Positions 26,124 through 34,579 of a stretch of DNA of 64,000 nucleotides are shown in pieces. Within the stretch, counting starts at the first letter, position 1; each line of letters starts with the position of its first letter. A program made the translations under genes and the position numbers. The notes under the pieces are model-generated. The model saw only the letters and a program-made list of their open reading frames with translations, was not told the DNA's origin and ran no database searches. Source of the DNA: an uncultured Clostridia bacterium (GTDB lineage: Bacteria > Bacillota > Clostridia > Oscillospirales > Ruminococcaceae); NCBI GenBank assembly GCA_947629905.1, contig CANRFM010000003.1:1-64000 (forward strand). The letters run 5' to 3'.

Positions 26124-26826
26124 ATATTTCTTTGATTTCCGGCTTCATGTCGGTATTTTTGACGGTAACGGGGAGCACACGGTCAAAGACCGCATAGAAT
26201 TTGACGGGGATATATTTGTTGATATGGCACTTTCCGAAGAACCATTTCCGGTAGATGCACGCCCGGATCATGTCCTCGAAGAAGGTGTTGACTTCGAGCC
26301 GTTCGGCGGCATCCACCCGCAGGCAGTCTTTCAGGGAAGCAGGCGGCTCGTGGGTGATGATATAGTCAATGTGGTTGTCGTGTTCTGAAAGATTATGCAC
26401 ACCAAGCCGTATTTCCGAGGGGGTAGGGCGTTCTGCCTGCCACCAGTTCCCGGAATCGGCACGGAATTCCTCATCTTCGCTGTGTCCGCCGCCGAAAGCG
26501 AAGTAGGTGTGCTTTTCGATCGTGTAGACCTGTCCCCGCATCAGGTGGACGATGTTCGGGGCGATGGCATGGACGGGCGCACCGTTCCAGTTTTTGACAG
26601 GGTAGCGGACAAGCAGGTCAAAATTTTCATGACACCCGTCTACAAAGGCGATCGTAAAGGGCAGGGCTGCCATTTTTTTCAGGACGGATTTTTCTCTCCG
26701 TGTCCCTTTCCAGATAAAGCCGAAATCCCCGCAGACAAGCAGGGTATCGCCCGCTTTCAGGCGGCGCATTTCCTTGCTTTTGAAGCGTGCCCATTCGCCG
26801 TGCATATCGCCGGTCACATAGACCAT
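26122..26826 (-). CDS. Calcineurin-like metallophosphoesterase
   Basis: 234-residue cytoplasmic phosphoesterase. Metal-ligand motifs are GDMHGEW near residue 6, CGDFGF, DGCHENFD (the GNHE position), and YIITHEPP. The FAFGGGHSED segment is typical of this clostridial group. Of two close ATGs I choose 26826, because GGGAGGG lies about 6 bases before it and abuts the other (26832). Substrate unknown; it has its own strong promoter. Confidence 0.88.
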   Translation of the reverse strand: MVYVTGDMHGEWARFKSKEMRRLKAGDTLLVCGDFGFIWKGTRREKSVLKKMAALPFTIAFVDGCHENFDLLVRYPVKNWNGAPVHAIAPNIVHLMRGQVYTIEKHTYFAFGGGHSEDEEFRADSGNWWQAERPTPSEIRLGVHNLSEHDNHIDYIITHEPPASLKDCLRVDAAERLEVNTFFEDMIRACIYRKWFFGKCHINKYIPVKFYAVFDRVLPVTVKNTDMKPEIKEI

Positions 26827-26851
26827 GCTCATCCCTCCCGTCTTTTTTTCT

Positions 26852-26880
26852 ATTATACCATGCTTTATCGCTTTTGTCAA
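26852..26880 (-). promoter_or_regulatory. Promoter of the metallophosphoesterase gene
   Basis: Minus-strand TTGACA, 17 bases ending TGG, TATAAT. Confidence 0.9.
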
Positions 26881-26988
26881 TGCTTCGCCTTGACAGGGGA
26901 GAGATCAGACGATCCGGAACTTTCCGGGCTGCTGTCCTTATTTTTTCAGAATGTTCCTGTATTGTATGGGATTTTTACGAAAATCCTA

Positions 26989-27017
26989 TTGATTTTTTGA
27001 CAAAAATATGTTATAAT
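26989..27017 (+). promoter_or_regulatory. Promoter of the metY-like gene
   Basis: TTGATT, 17 bases, TATAAT. The TTGACA at 26997 is only 9 bases from this -10 and is not its partner. The 33-base leader is too short for a SAM riboswitch or T-box. Confidence 0.7.
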
Positions 27018-27050
27018 GAATTATATGTTATCTATAGAAAGGAAATGGAT

Positions 27051-28334
27051 ATGAACAATTATACGATAGATACCAGATGTGTGCAGGGCGGGTATACCCC
27101 CGGAAACGGCGAACCCCGTCAGATCCCGATCATCCAGTCTACTACCTTTAAGTATGCGACCAGTGAGGAAATGGGGAAGCTGTTTGATCTGGAGGAAAGC
27201 GGCTATTTCTACACCCGTCTCCAGAACCCGACCAATGATATGGTCGCTGCCAAGATCTGCGAGCTGGAGGGCGGTACGGCTGCCATGCTGACCTCCTCCG
27301 GGCAGGCTGCCAATTTCTTTGCAATATTCAATATTGCCTCCTGCGGCGATCATGTCATTGCCTGCTCCACGATCTACGGCGGTACTTACAATCTTTTCCA
27401 TGTCACCATGAAAAAAATGGGCATTGACTTCACGTTTGTCGATCCGGACTGCACGGAGGAGGAACTCAATGCCGCATTCCGCCCGGAGACAAAGGCGGTG
27501 TTCGGGGAGACGATCGCAAACCCGGCACTCACGGTTCTGGACATCGAGAAATTTGCGAAAGCAGCGCACGCACATGGTGTGCCGCTGATCGTGGATAACA
27601 CCTTTGCGACCCCTGTGAACTGCCGTCCGTTTGAGTGGGGGTGCGATATTGTCACGCACTCCACCACCAAATATATGGACGGACACGGGGCAGGCGTAGG
27701 CGGCTGCATTGTGGACAGCGGAAAATTTGACTGGCTTGCCCATGCGGATAAATTTTCCGGACTTACCACACCGGACGACAGCTATCACGGTGTCACGTAT
27801 GCTGAAAAATTCGGGCTTGGCGGCGCATTCATCACGAAATGCACGGCACAGCTCATGCGGGATTTTGGTTCGATACAGTCACCGCAGAATGCCTTTATCC
27901 TCAACCTCGGTCTGGAAAGTCTGCACGTCCGTATGCCAAGGCACTGCGAAAACGGGCTTGCCGTTGCCACATTCCTGAAATCCCACCCGAAGATCCGGTT
28001 CGTGACCTACCCGTCTCTAAAGGGCGATCCCTACTATGAACTGGCGCAGAAATATATGCCGAACGGCACTTGCGGCGTGGTATCTTTTGGCTTCAACGGC
28101 GGCAGAACGGCAGCGGAAGCATTCATGAAACACCTGAAACTGGCTGCTATCGAAACGCACGTTGCCGATGCACGCACCTGCTGTCTGCATCCGGCTTCTG
28201 CAACACACCGTCAGATGAACGACAAGGAACTGGAAGCCGCAGGCATCAGCTCCGATCTGGTTCGTATGTCCTGCGGTCTTGAAAATTCTGCCGACCTGAT
28301 CGCAGATATTTCGCAGGCGCTGCAAAAGATCTGA
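27051..28334 (+). CDS. O-acetylhomoserine sulfhydrylase-type PLP enzyme
   Basis: Cys/Met metabolism lyase of 427 residues, probably making homocysteine from O-acetylhomoserine and sulfide (MetY), though methionine gamma-lyase cannot be excluded. SGYFYTRLQNPTND, the PLP phosphate segment LTSSGQAAN and the PLP lysine in THSTTKYMDGHG are clear. The C-terminus has the family ATHRQMNDKELEAAG. ATG 27051 lies 7 bases after AAAGGA. No terminator separates it from the solute-binding lipoprotein gene 50 bases downstream. Confidence 0.92.
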   Translation: MNNYTIDTRCVQGGYTPGNGEPRQIPIIQSTTFKYATSEEMGKLFDLEESGYFYTRLQNPTNDMVAAKICELEGGTAAMLTSSGQAANFFAIFNIASCGDHVIACSTIYGGTYNLFHVTMKKMGIDFTFVDPDCTEEELNAAFRPETKAVFGETIANPALTVLDIEKFAKAAHAHGVPLIVDNTFATPVNCRPFEWGCDIVTHSTTKYMDGHGAGVGGCIVDSGKFDWLAHADKFSGLTTPDDSYHGVTYAEKFGLGGAFITKCTAQLMRDFGSIQSPQNAFILNLGLESLHVRMPRHCENGLAVATFLKSHPKIRFVTYPSLKGDPYYELAQKYMPNGTCGVVSFGFNGGRTAAEAFMKHLKLAAIETHVADARTCCLHPASATHRQMNDKELEAAGISSDLVRMSCGLENSADLIADISQALQKI

Positions 28335-28384
28335 TCTTGCTGCCTTTTTGGGAATCAATTTGACGGATAAAAGGGGAAACGGGT

Positions 28385-29419
28385 ATGAAACGAATTCTGG
28401 CTATTTTGCTCAGTATCGTGCTCTGTGGTCTGATGACAGGATGTCAGACGAATGAGACCGCACAGGTCGAAAGATCTGCGCCGGATTTCATGCCGCTGAC
28501 AGAGATCGTGGACGGGCGGGACAATGTGTATCTGATCGTCAAGGTGCTGGAAAACAGTAGCTACTGGGATGTCATCATTGAAGGTGCCAAGGATGCAGGA
28601 AACGCCCTTGACTGCAATGTGTATTACAGCGGATCTTACGTGGAGACGGACTGGGCTTCCCATGAACGGCTGCTGAATGAAGCCTCAGCTGCCGGTGCGG
28701 ATGCGATCGTGTTAGCGCCGGATGATTCTGTAAATCTGTCGGGCAAGATCGATGAGATCTATCAGCAGGGCATTCCGCTTGTGCTTATTGATACCATTGC
28801 GAATACGGAAAATTATGACGTGTGCTACATGACGGACAATCTGATGGCAGGGCAGGAAGCAGCCAAGGAAATGCTCTCTTTGCTCGAAAAGCAGGGAACG
28901 GACACTTCCGAACCGGCACAGGTCGGTATTCAGGTCGGTGCAACGTCCTCTCTGACGATCATCGAACGGTTAGCAGGCTTTTTCCAGTACTGGAGCAAGT
29001 ATGCACCGCCGGACTGGGAGGTCATACCGGACATCAAGTGCAATGAAGGCGATACAGAAAAGGCTTTGGCGTGTGCGGAAGAATTGCTGGAATATCCCGA
29101 ACTCAAAGGCGTGTTCGGTGCGAACAACGGCTCTACAGTCGGGTTTGCCAAAGCCATCCGGGAACAGGAACGGACGGATGTTGCCATTGTCGGGTTTGAT
29201 TATTCCGAGGAGATCGCCGGGCTGATCATGGATGATGATTATATTGCATCCTCCATCCTGCAAAAACAATATGATATGGGCTATCGGGGTGTAGAAACGG
29301 CATTGTCCCTGAAAGACGGCGAAAAGATGCCTGTAAAATTCATTGATACAGGCGTTATCATCGTCAATCAGGATACACTTCAGCAGGAAGAAGTGCAGGA
29401 AGCACTGTCGCATAATTGA
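28385..29419 (+). CDS. Sugar-type solute-binding lipoprotein
   Basis: 344-residue periplasmic-binding-protein fold of the RbsB/LuxP type, anchored by a lipid (LCGLMTGC, Cys20). NVYLIVKVLENSSYWDVIIEGAKDAG begins lobe 1; ADAIVLAPDDSVNLS, IPLVLIDT, GVFGANNGSTVGFAKAI and VAIVGFDYSEEIAG are ligand-site segments. No permease or ATPase gene is near. Instead a membrane diguanylate cyclase follows 8 bases later, suggesting the protein senses a ligand for that cyclase. Ligand unknown. Confidence 0.9.
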   Translation: MKRILAILLSIVLCGLMTGCQTNETAQVERSAPDFMPLTEIVDGRDNVYLIVKVLENSSYWDVIIEGAKDAGNALDCNVYYSGSYVETDWASHERLLNEASAAGADAIVLAPDDSVNLSGKIDEIYQQGIPLVLIDTIANTENYDVCYMTDNLMAGQEAAKEMLSLLEKQGTDTSEPAQVGIQVGATSSLTIIERLAGFFQYWSKYAPPDWEVIPDIKCNEGDTEKALACAEELLEYPELKGVFGANNGSTVGFAKAIREQERTDVAIVGFDYSEEIAGLIMDDDYIASSILQKQYDMGYRGVETALSLKDGEKMPVKFIDTGVIIVNQDTLQQEEVQEALSHN

Positions 29420-29427
29420 GGTGAGTC

Positions 29428-30942
29428 ATGAAGAATAAACGATCCCTGTCGCATTCTGAGGAGATCAATGAAAATATTTCATTTTTCAGAATGCTGGTAA
29501 TCTATCTTCTGATCTGCGGTATCGGGGTAATACTGCTTCTGGTCAGCTTTGATTCCCTCATCCGCAGCCATGACAAAAAGCTGACGGCAGACATTTGCAA
29601 TCTGGTAACGGAAAAGATGAACAACTCTATCCGGTATATGACAAGCGCCGCACAAAATATGGCAGATGTTTTTTCTGCGCAAAACTGCGATGATTTGCAG
29701 GAATTGTATGATACCATATCACAGGCAGAGGAGAACAGCAGCTATGTCAGCATGGGCTTTATCGATGCGGAGCAAAAGATCTATGCCACGCCGACAGAAC
29801 TGGACGAGTTTGAGAAGTGGGGGCTGCTCGATACGGCAGCTTTAGCAGATCCGATCTCCATTTCTGCACCGTACCGCTCCGGGGCGACTGGTCAGCCGGT
29901 GTATACCATGTTTGCCCATTTTACATACGATAACGGCAAGAAAGGCTATCTGTTCCTGACCTATCCGCTGAAAGAAATACAGGAAATGGCATATACAGAG
30001 TCCCTGACAAAGGACACAGAGATCTGGCTGATGGAAGCGGCATCCGATAATATCATTCTCTGCGCCGGTTCGAATGCCTATTCGATCGGAAGCTGGAACA
30101 ACGCTTTGCTCTCCATGCGGATGCAGATCGATGCCGCCGATCAGAACGCCTATATCCAGTGGAAAAACAAGATGAACAGCGGTGAAAAAAATGCCAGTGT
30201 CACCTACCACATCGGTGATGAGACCTATACGCAGGTATATGCCGACATTGATTTCATGTACGGCTGGTATGTGGTGGTGCGTATTCCAAGCAGTTCTCTT
30301 TCGTCTGCCATTCAGCAGTTCCGGAAAAGCGTCATGCTGTTCCTGTCCGTGCTGCTTGTTGCGACCGTCATTCTGTTCATCCTGTCACACAAACGGGAAG
30401 CGGAGGAAAAGCGTGTCCTTGAAAACCTTTCCATCCACGACCCCCTGACATCGGTCATGAACCGGAGAGCCTTCGATTTTGCCGCAGAAAAATATCTGAC
30501 AAGAGGTGCAAAGACGGAAGCCTCGCTGCTGTTTTTGGATGTGGACTATTTCAAGCAGGTCAATGACCGTTTCGGGCACGATGCCGGAGACCGGATCCTG
30601 AAGGAATTTGCAGCTGCCCTGCGGAATCTGTTTGGGGAAACAAGCTATATTTCCAGATACGGCGGAGATGAATTTGTCATTCTGGTACGCAGTGCAGATA
30701 CCGTGAAAGTCAGCGAACTGCTGACGCATCTGCAAAAAAAGACGGCGGAGATCAAGCCCTGCGACGACCCGAAGGAATATGGTGATTTCACGTTGACATT
30801 CAGCTGCGGGGCAGCGGTTTTCCCGAAAAACGGAAGCAATTTTCAGGAACTGAAAGCAAGCGCCGACAGTGCCCTGTACCTTGTGAAAAAGAACGGCAGG
30901 AACCATTTCGGCTGGTATTTTGATATGCCGCCTGCCAAATAG
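29428..30942 (+). CDS. Membrane diguanylate cyclase with extracellular sensor
   Basis: 504-residue GGDEF protein making cyclic di-GMP. A membrane helix at about 21-43, an outside sensor of some 250 residues (Cache-like in length and layout), and a second helix near 300-320 precede the catalytic domain (about 330-500). The active-site loop SRYGGDEFVIL is intact (GGDEF at 412-416). The usual RxxD inhibitory site is absent, so product feedback is unlikely. It follows the solute-binding lipoprotein gene by 8 bases, suggesting a receptor pair comparable in plan to LuxP-LuxQ. Confidence 0.92.
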   Translation: MKNKRSLSHSEEINENISFFRMLVIYLLICGIGVILLLVSFDSLIRSHDKKLTADICNLVTEKMNNSIRYMTSAAQNMADVFSAQNCDDLQELYDTISQAEENSSYVSMGFIDAEQKIYATPTELDEFEKWGLLDTAALADPISISAPYRSGATGQPVYTMFAHFTYDNGKKGYLFLTYPLKEIQEMAYTESLTKDTEIWLMEAASDNIILCAGSNAYSIGSWNNALLSMRMQIDAADQNAYIQWKNKMNSGEKNASVTYHIGDETYTQVYADIDFMYGWYVVVRIPSSSLSSAIQQFRKSVMLFLSVLLVATVILFILSHKREAEEKRVLENLSIHDPLTSVMNRRAFDFAAEKYLTRGAKTEASLLFLDVDYFKQVNDRFGHDAGDRILKEFAAALRNLFGETSYISRYGGDEFVILVRSADTVKVSELLTHLQKKTAEIKPCDDPKEYGDFTLTFSCGAAVFPKNGSNFQELKASADSALYLVKKNGRNHFGWYFDMPPAK

Positions 30943-30948
30943 ACAGCG

Positions 30949-30984
30949 TAAAAGCAGTCTGTGCCAGCGTACAGACTGCTTTTA
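30949..30984. terminator. Bidirectional terminator
   Basis: Perfect 14-bp stem TAAAAGCAGTCTGT / ACAGACTGCTTTTA; T-run inside each right arm. It separates the cyclase gene from the convergent flippase gene. Confidence 0.85.
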
Positions 30985-31033
30985 TGACAGAGAGCGTTCA
31001 GGGCATAAGATGTGTACAATGCAGTGCCATGCC

Positions 31034-32641
31034 TTAAGTATGTATGTGCGTATCCGTTCGGAACAGCCCCTTTACCAGTGTTCGCCGGGCGCACAGCAGC
31101 ATACAGAGTACATACACCCCAGCCCCCGCTGCGACTGACAACAGGAGGGAAAGCCGCTGCGGCAGCGGAAGTCTTGTGTAGCAGAGCCATGCAGCTGCTG
31201 CACACATGACACCGCTGTAGCACTGCGCCAGTAAAAGCCCTGCAAGATGCAAGGGTTCGCCAAGCGTTTTCCTGAGACAGAGCAGAGACGGTATCAGGAT
31301 CACCAGATAGCAAAGACTTGTGGAAAGGGCAGCACCTACTGTGTACAGATGCGGGAGCAGCAGAATGTTCCCGATCAGCTTTACAGCGATACCCGGCAGC
31401 ATCAGCAGGACGGGGAGTTTTTCCTTTCCCACTGCCTGCAACAGGCTGAACACCGGAAAGGTCATGCACAGGAACACCATCCCCGGCGCAAGCCATTGCA
31501 GGCTGCTCACGGCGGCATGGATCTCCGCTTCCCGTCCTGCAAACAGAAATTTCAGCACTCCCCCTGATAGCACAAAAATGCCGCACCCTGCCGGGATCGC
31601 TGCAAGCCCCGTCAGCAGCAGCACCTGCCTTGCATAGCCGGCTGCTTCCCGGCGGCTGCCGCTTGCCCATGCCTGCGCTGTACAGGGCAGGACACCTTTC
31701 GCAAGCATATTCGTCAGGCTTGGTACGAGGTTGAACACTGTGATCGACAAGCCCATGAACGAACCGTACACAAAGGCTGCCGCTTCCCCGGTCGGGATGC
31801 TTCCGGGAATGTCTGTCCCCCTGTAAAAGGCTTCCGGGTCGGTGTGCAGCAGATCGGAAAAGCAATGCATGACCGTCATCAGGTCGATCAGGGATGTCAG
31901 ATTCGTCACAAGCGCCCCCAAAGCTGCCGGGATCATGACCGACAGCAGAAGCCGGACAACAACCCCTGCCGACGGGTGCGGCTGACTGGACGTTTCCTGT
32001 CTGCCCAGACAATTCCGGAACACCATACACAGCAAGCCTGCCAGCGTAGAGGCTGTCACCCCCAGCACTGCCCCGAATGCCCCTGCCGCTTCACAGGTCA
32101 TGCCGGGCAGCGGGTGTTTCAGAAAAAAAGAACAGCCTACAAGCCCGCAGATCAGCTTTGCCAATGCCTCCACAGCCTGTGAGACGGCAGTCGGTGTCAT
32201 GGTGCATAAGCCTTCATAATAGCCACGTTCCACCGCTGTCAGACAGCAAAGCAGCACGGCAGGTGTAATGGCAAGCACTGCCGGAAAGGCTTCCGGGCTG
32301 GTACGTGCGGCAAAGCTTTTTGCACAGACGGCTGCGATCAGCATTCCGGCAAGCCCTGCCCAGAAGAACAGCATCCTTGCCACCCGGCGGACATAGCGGG
32401 CAGCGGCATAATTACCCCGTCCGGCATAGTCTGCCGTGGGGCGGGCTACTGCCGTGGACAAACCTGTCACAAATACCGCATACAGCGGCAGAAACAGCCC
32501 GTAGGCACAGCTGAAATAGCCCATCCCCGTCCCGCCAAGCATTGCCGTCAGCGGGATCTTGAACAGCGCCCCCAGTACCTTGGCAGTCAGGGCAGAGGCA
32601 GTCAGGAGCAGGGAACCGGTCAGAAATGTTTGTTTTTTCAT
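31034..32641 (-). CDS. Polysaccharide/lipid flippase of the MurJ-SpoVB type
   Basis: 535-residue multi-pass membrane protein of the MOP exporter superfamily with about 14 predicted helices. It starts MKKQTFLTGSLLLTASALTAKVLGALFKIPL, the signature start of SpoVB/YtgP-like proteins. ERGYYEG and the GFG-type segments fit the family. It probably flips lipid-linked cell wall or polysaccharide intermediates. GAGAGGAG precedes the ATG. It stands alone, convergent with the cyclase gene and divergent from the aminotransferase gene. Confidence 0.88.
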   Translation of the reverse strand: MKKQTFLTGSLLLTASALTAKVLGALFKIPLTAMLGGTGMGYFSCAYGLFLPLYAVFVTGLSTAVARPTADYAGRGNYAAARYVRRVARMLFFWAGLAGMLIAAVCAKSFAARTSPEAFPAVLAITPAVLLCCLTAVERGYYEGLCTMTPTAVSQAVEALAKLICGLVGCSFFLKHPLPGMTCEAAGAFGAVLGVTASTLAGLLCMVFRNCLGRQETSSQPHPSAGVVVRLLLSVMIPAALGALVTNLTSLIDLMTVMHCFSDLLHTDPEAFYRGTDIPGSIPTGEAAAFVYGSFMGLSITVFNLVPSLTNMLAKGVLPCTAQAWASGSRREAAGYARQVLLLTGLAAIPAGCGIFVLSGGVLKFLFAGREAEIHAAVSSLQWLAPGMVFLCMTFPVFSLLQAVGKEKLPVLLMLPGIAVKLIGNILLLPHLYTVGAALSTSLCYLVILIPSLLCLRKTLGEPLHLAGLLLAQCYSGVMCAAAAWLCYTRLPLPQRLSLLLSVAAGAGVYVLCMLLCARRTLVKGLFRTDTHIHT

Positions 32642-32700
32642 GAAATACTCCTCTCAAGCCGTTCTGCATAAGCTTTTTATCGGAATCTTGCAAAATACTC

Positions 32701-32729
32701 TTGACAGAAACGGGGTTTTGGTGTAAAAT
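32701..32729 (+). promoter_or_regulatory. Promoter of the aminotransferase gene
   Basis: TTGACA, 17 bases, TAAAAT. Confidence 0.85.
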
Positions 32730-32738
32730 ATACATATA

Positions 32739-32767
32739 GGCTTCCGGTGCTTTGCGCCGGGTAAGCC
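32739..32767 (+). other. Strong hairpin at the 5' end of the aminotransferase mRNA
   Basis: GGCTT / AAGCC closes an inner stem CCGGTGC / GCGCCGG (one wobble). The transcript should begin near 32736, so this would be a 5'-terminal stem. It may stabilise the message; no known riboswitch is recognised. Confidence 0.5.
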
Positions 32768-32805
32768 GGCTTTCAAAAGCATTTTATGTGAAAGGAATGG
32801 ATCCT

Positions 32806-34002
32806 ATGAATTATGTATTCTCCGATAAGGTTGCCGGGCTACAGGCTTCGGCGATCCGTGAGATCCTGAAATTCACCTCCGACCCGGAAGTCATCTCTTT
32901 CGCAGCCGGTAATCCTGCGCCGGAAGCGTTTCCGGTTGATCTGATACGGAAATTCTCCGATGCCATTATCGCCGAAGAACCGATCACGATGCTCCAGTAC
33001 GGCATTACGGAAGGCTATACGCCGCTGCGTGATCTGCTCAAGGCACGCATGGCACAGCAGAACCAGTTTATAGCAGATGCGGATGAACTCATCATCACTT
33101 CCGGCGCACAGCAGGTCATGGAACTTGCCTGCAAATCCCTGTGCAACCCCGGAGATACCCTCATCTGTGAAGCACCGAGCTTTATCGGCTCGCTCAATGC
33201 GTTCAAGTCTTACAATGTCGATCTGGTCGGTGTCCCGATGGATGCAGACGGCATGGACCCGGCTCTGCTCGAAGAAACCCTCCGGACACACCCTCGCACA
33301 AAGCTCATTTACCTCATCCCGAATTTCCAGAACCCGACCGGACAGACGACCACGTTTGCCCGCCGGAAAGAGCTGTATGCGCTTGCGCAGAAATACAATG
33401 TGCTCATTCTGGAGGATAACCCTTACGGTGATCTGCGCTTTGCAGGGGAGGATATTGCTTCCTTCAAGAGCATGGACACGGACGGCAGAGTCATCTATGC
33501 AGGCACGTTTTCTAAAGTGCTTTCCCCCGGTATCCGTGTCGGCTATGCCATCGCCCCGAAAGAGATCATCTCCAAAATGGTGGTCTGCAAGCAGGTCTCC
33601 GATGTGCATACCAGCAATTACGGGCAGATGCTTGCCTACCGTTTCATGACGGAGACGGACTTTGATGCACATCTGAAAGGGCTCCGGCAGATCTACAAGC
33701 AGAAGGCGGAACGGATGATGCGGGGCATAGAAAGCTGCTTCTCGTCTGCTGTGGCTTTCACACGGCCGCAGGGCGGTCTGTTCCTCTGGTGTACACTGCC
33801 GGAGGGCAATGATATGCCCGGCTTCTGTAAGCGGGCAGTGGCAGAATACAAGGTCGCTGTCGTTCCCGGCAATGCCTTCATGGTGGCAGAAAGCGATGTG
33901 ACCTATTCGTTCCGTCTGAATTACTCCACCCCGACAGACGATGCGATCGACAAGGGCATTACCACGCTCGGCAGCCTGACCAAAGAAATGTTCGGCTGCT
34001 GA
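32806..34002 (+). CDS. PLP-dependent class I/II aminotransferase
   Basis: 398-residue fold-type I aminotransferase resembling 2-aminoadipate / aromatic aminotransferases related to MocR C-domains. It begins with SDKVAGLQASAIREILKF and FAAGNPAPEAFP. NFQNPTGQTT, LEDNPYGDLRF and the PLP lysine in GTFSKVLSPGIRVGY are clear. ATG 32806 lies 9 bases after AAAGGA; the track's longer start is inside the leader. Exact substrates cannot be told. Confidence 0.92.
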   Translation: MNYVFSDKVAGLQASAIREILKFTSDPEVISFAAGNPAPEAFPVDLIRKFSDAIIAEEPITMLQYGITEGYTPLRDLLKARMAQQNQFIADADELIITSGAQQVMELACKSLCNPGDTLICEAPSFIGSLNAFKSYNVDLVGVPMDADGMDPALLEETLRTHPRTKLIYLIPNFQNPTGQTTTFARRKELYALAQKYNVLILEDNPYGDLRFAGEDIASFKSMDTDGRVIYAGTFSKVLSPGIRVGYAIAPKEIISKMVVCKQVSDVHTSNYGQMLAYRFMTETDFDAHLKGLRQIYKQKAERMMRGIESCFSSAVAFTRPQGGLFLWCTLPEGNDMPGFCKRAVAEYKVAVVPGNAFMVAESDVTYSFRLNYSTPTDDAIDKGITTLGSLTKEMFGC

Positions 34003-34036
34003 ACACAGCAATTTTATCAGGAAAGGATCTTCAATT

Positions 34037-34579
34037 ATGGCAGTAGTAAGACGTTCACCGCTTGACCCCTATCCGGTGACACCCAAATATCTTGCAACCC
34101 GCAGCAGTGCGCTGCATATCCCCCCGGCACAGTTCTCCGGTCTGAAATTCAAGGCGGATGAAGTGTACGGCGTTATCGTTGACATTCCCATGAATGGGAC
34201 CGTACTCTGCACAATGGTCTGCTTCATCAACGGTGCGGCAAATCTCTATTTCAACAATGGCGGCGAATATACCGGCGCTTCCACAAGGTACAAATCCGTT
34301 GTGCAGGCAGCACGCAATCTCGTGCTCAATGCGACCCCGCTGAAGGCACAGTCCAAGCGCACCTCGCAGTTCCCGCTGCCGGTCGGCAATACCCATTTTG
34401 TATACCTGATGACGAAGCGGGGCACGTTTAAGACGGAGATCGACCCACGCAATATCGGAACGGCAGATAACGAAAAGCGTGTTGTCTATTACCTGTATCA
34501 GCAGGTGATGGGCGCACTCCGCAGAGCGCAGTTACGGGATCAGGAAGGACTTCCGGAAGGCGGTAAGAGGGATGAGTGA
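34037..34579 (+). CDS. Conserved-looking protein of unknown function
   Basis: 180 residues, cytoplasmic, no signal peptide. Segments that look structured are KADEVYGVIVDIPMNGTVLCTMVCFINGAANLYFN, which has a beta-rich pattern, and a helical C-terminus (YYLYQQVMGALRRAQ). GGAAAGGA precedes the ATG. It overlaps trpS by 8 bases and follows the aminotransferase by 34, so the three are likely co-expressed. I recognise no family and propose no function. Confidence 0.75.
   Translation: MAVVRRSPLDPYPVTPKYLATRSSALHIPPAQFSGLKFKADEVYGVIVDIPMNGTVLCTMVCFINGAANLYFNNGGEYTGASTRYKSVVQAARNLVLNATPLKAQSKRTSQFPLPVGNTHFVYLMTKRGTFKTEIDPRNIGTADNEKRVVYYLYQQVMGALRRAQLRDQEGLPEGGKRDE

Noticed and set aside
26989-27050. 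SAM riboswitch or T-box before the metY-like gene
   Set aside because: Only about 25 transcribed bases precede the start codon, too few for either element.
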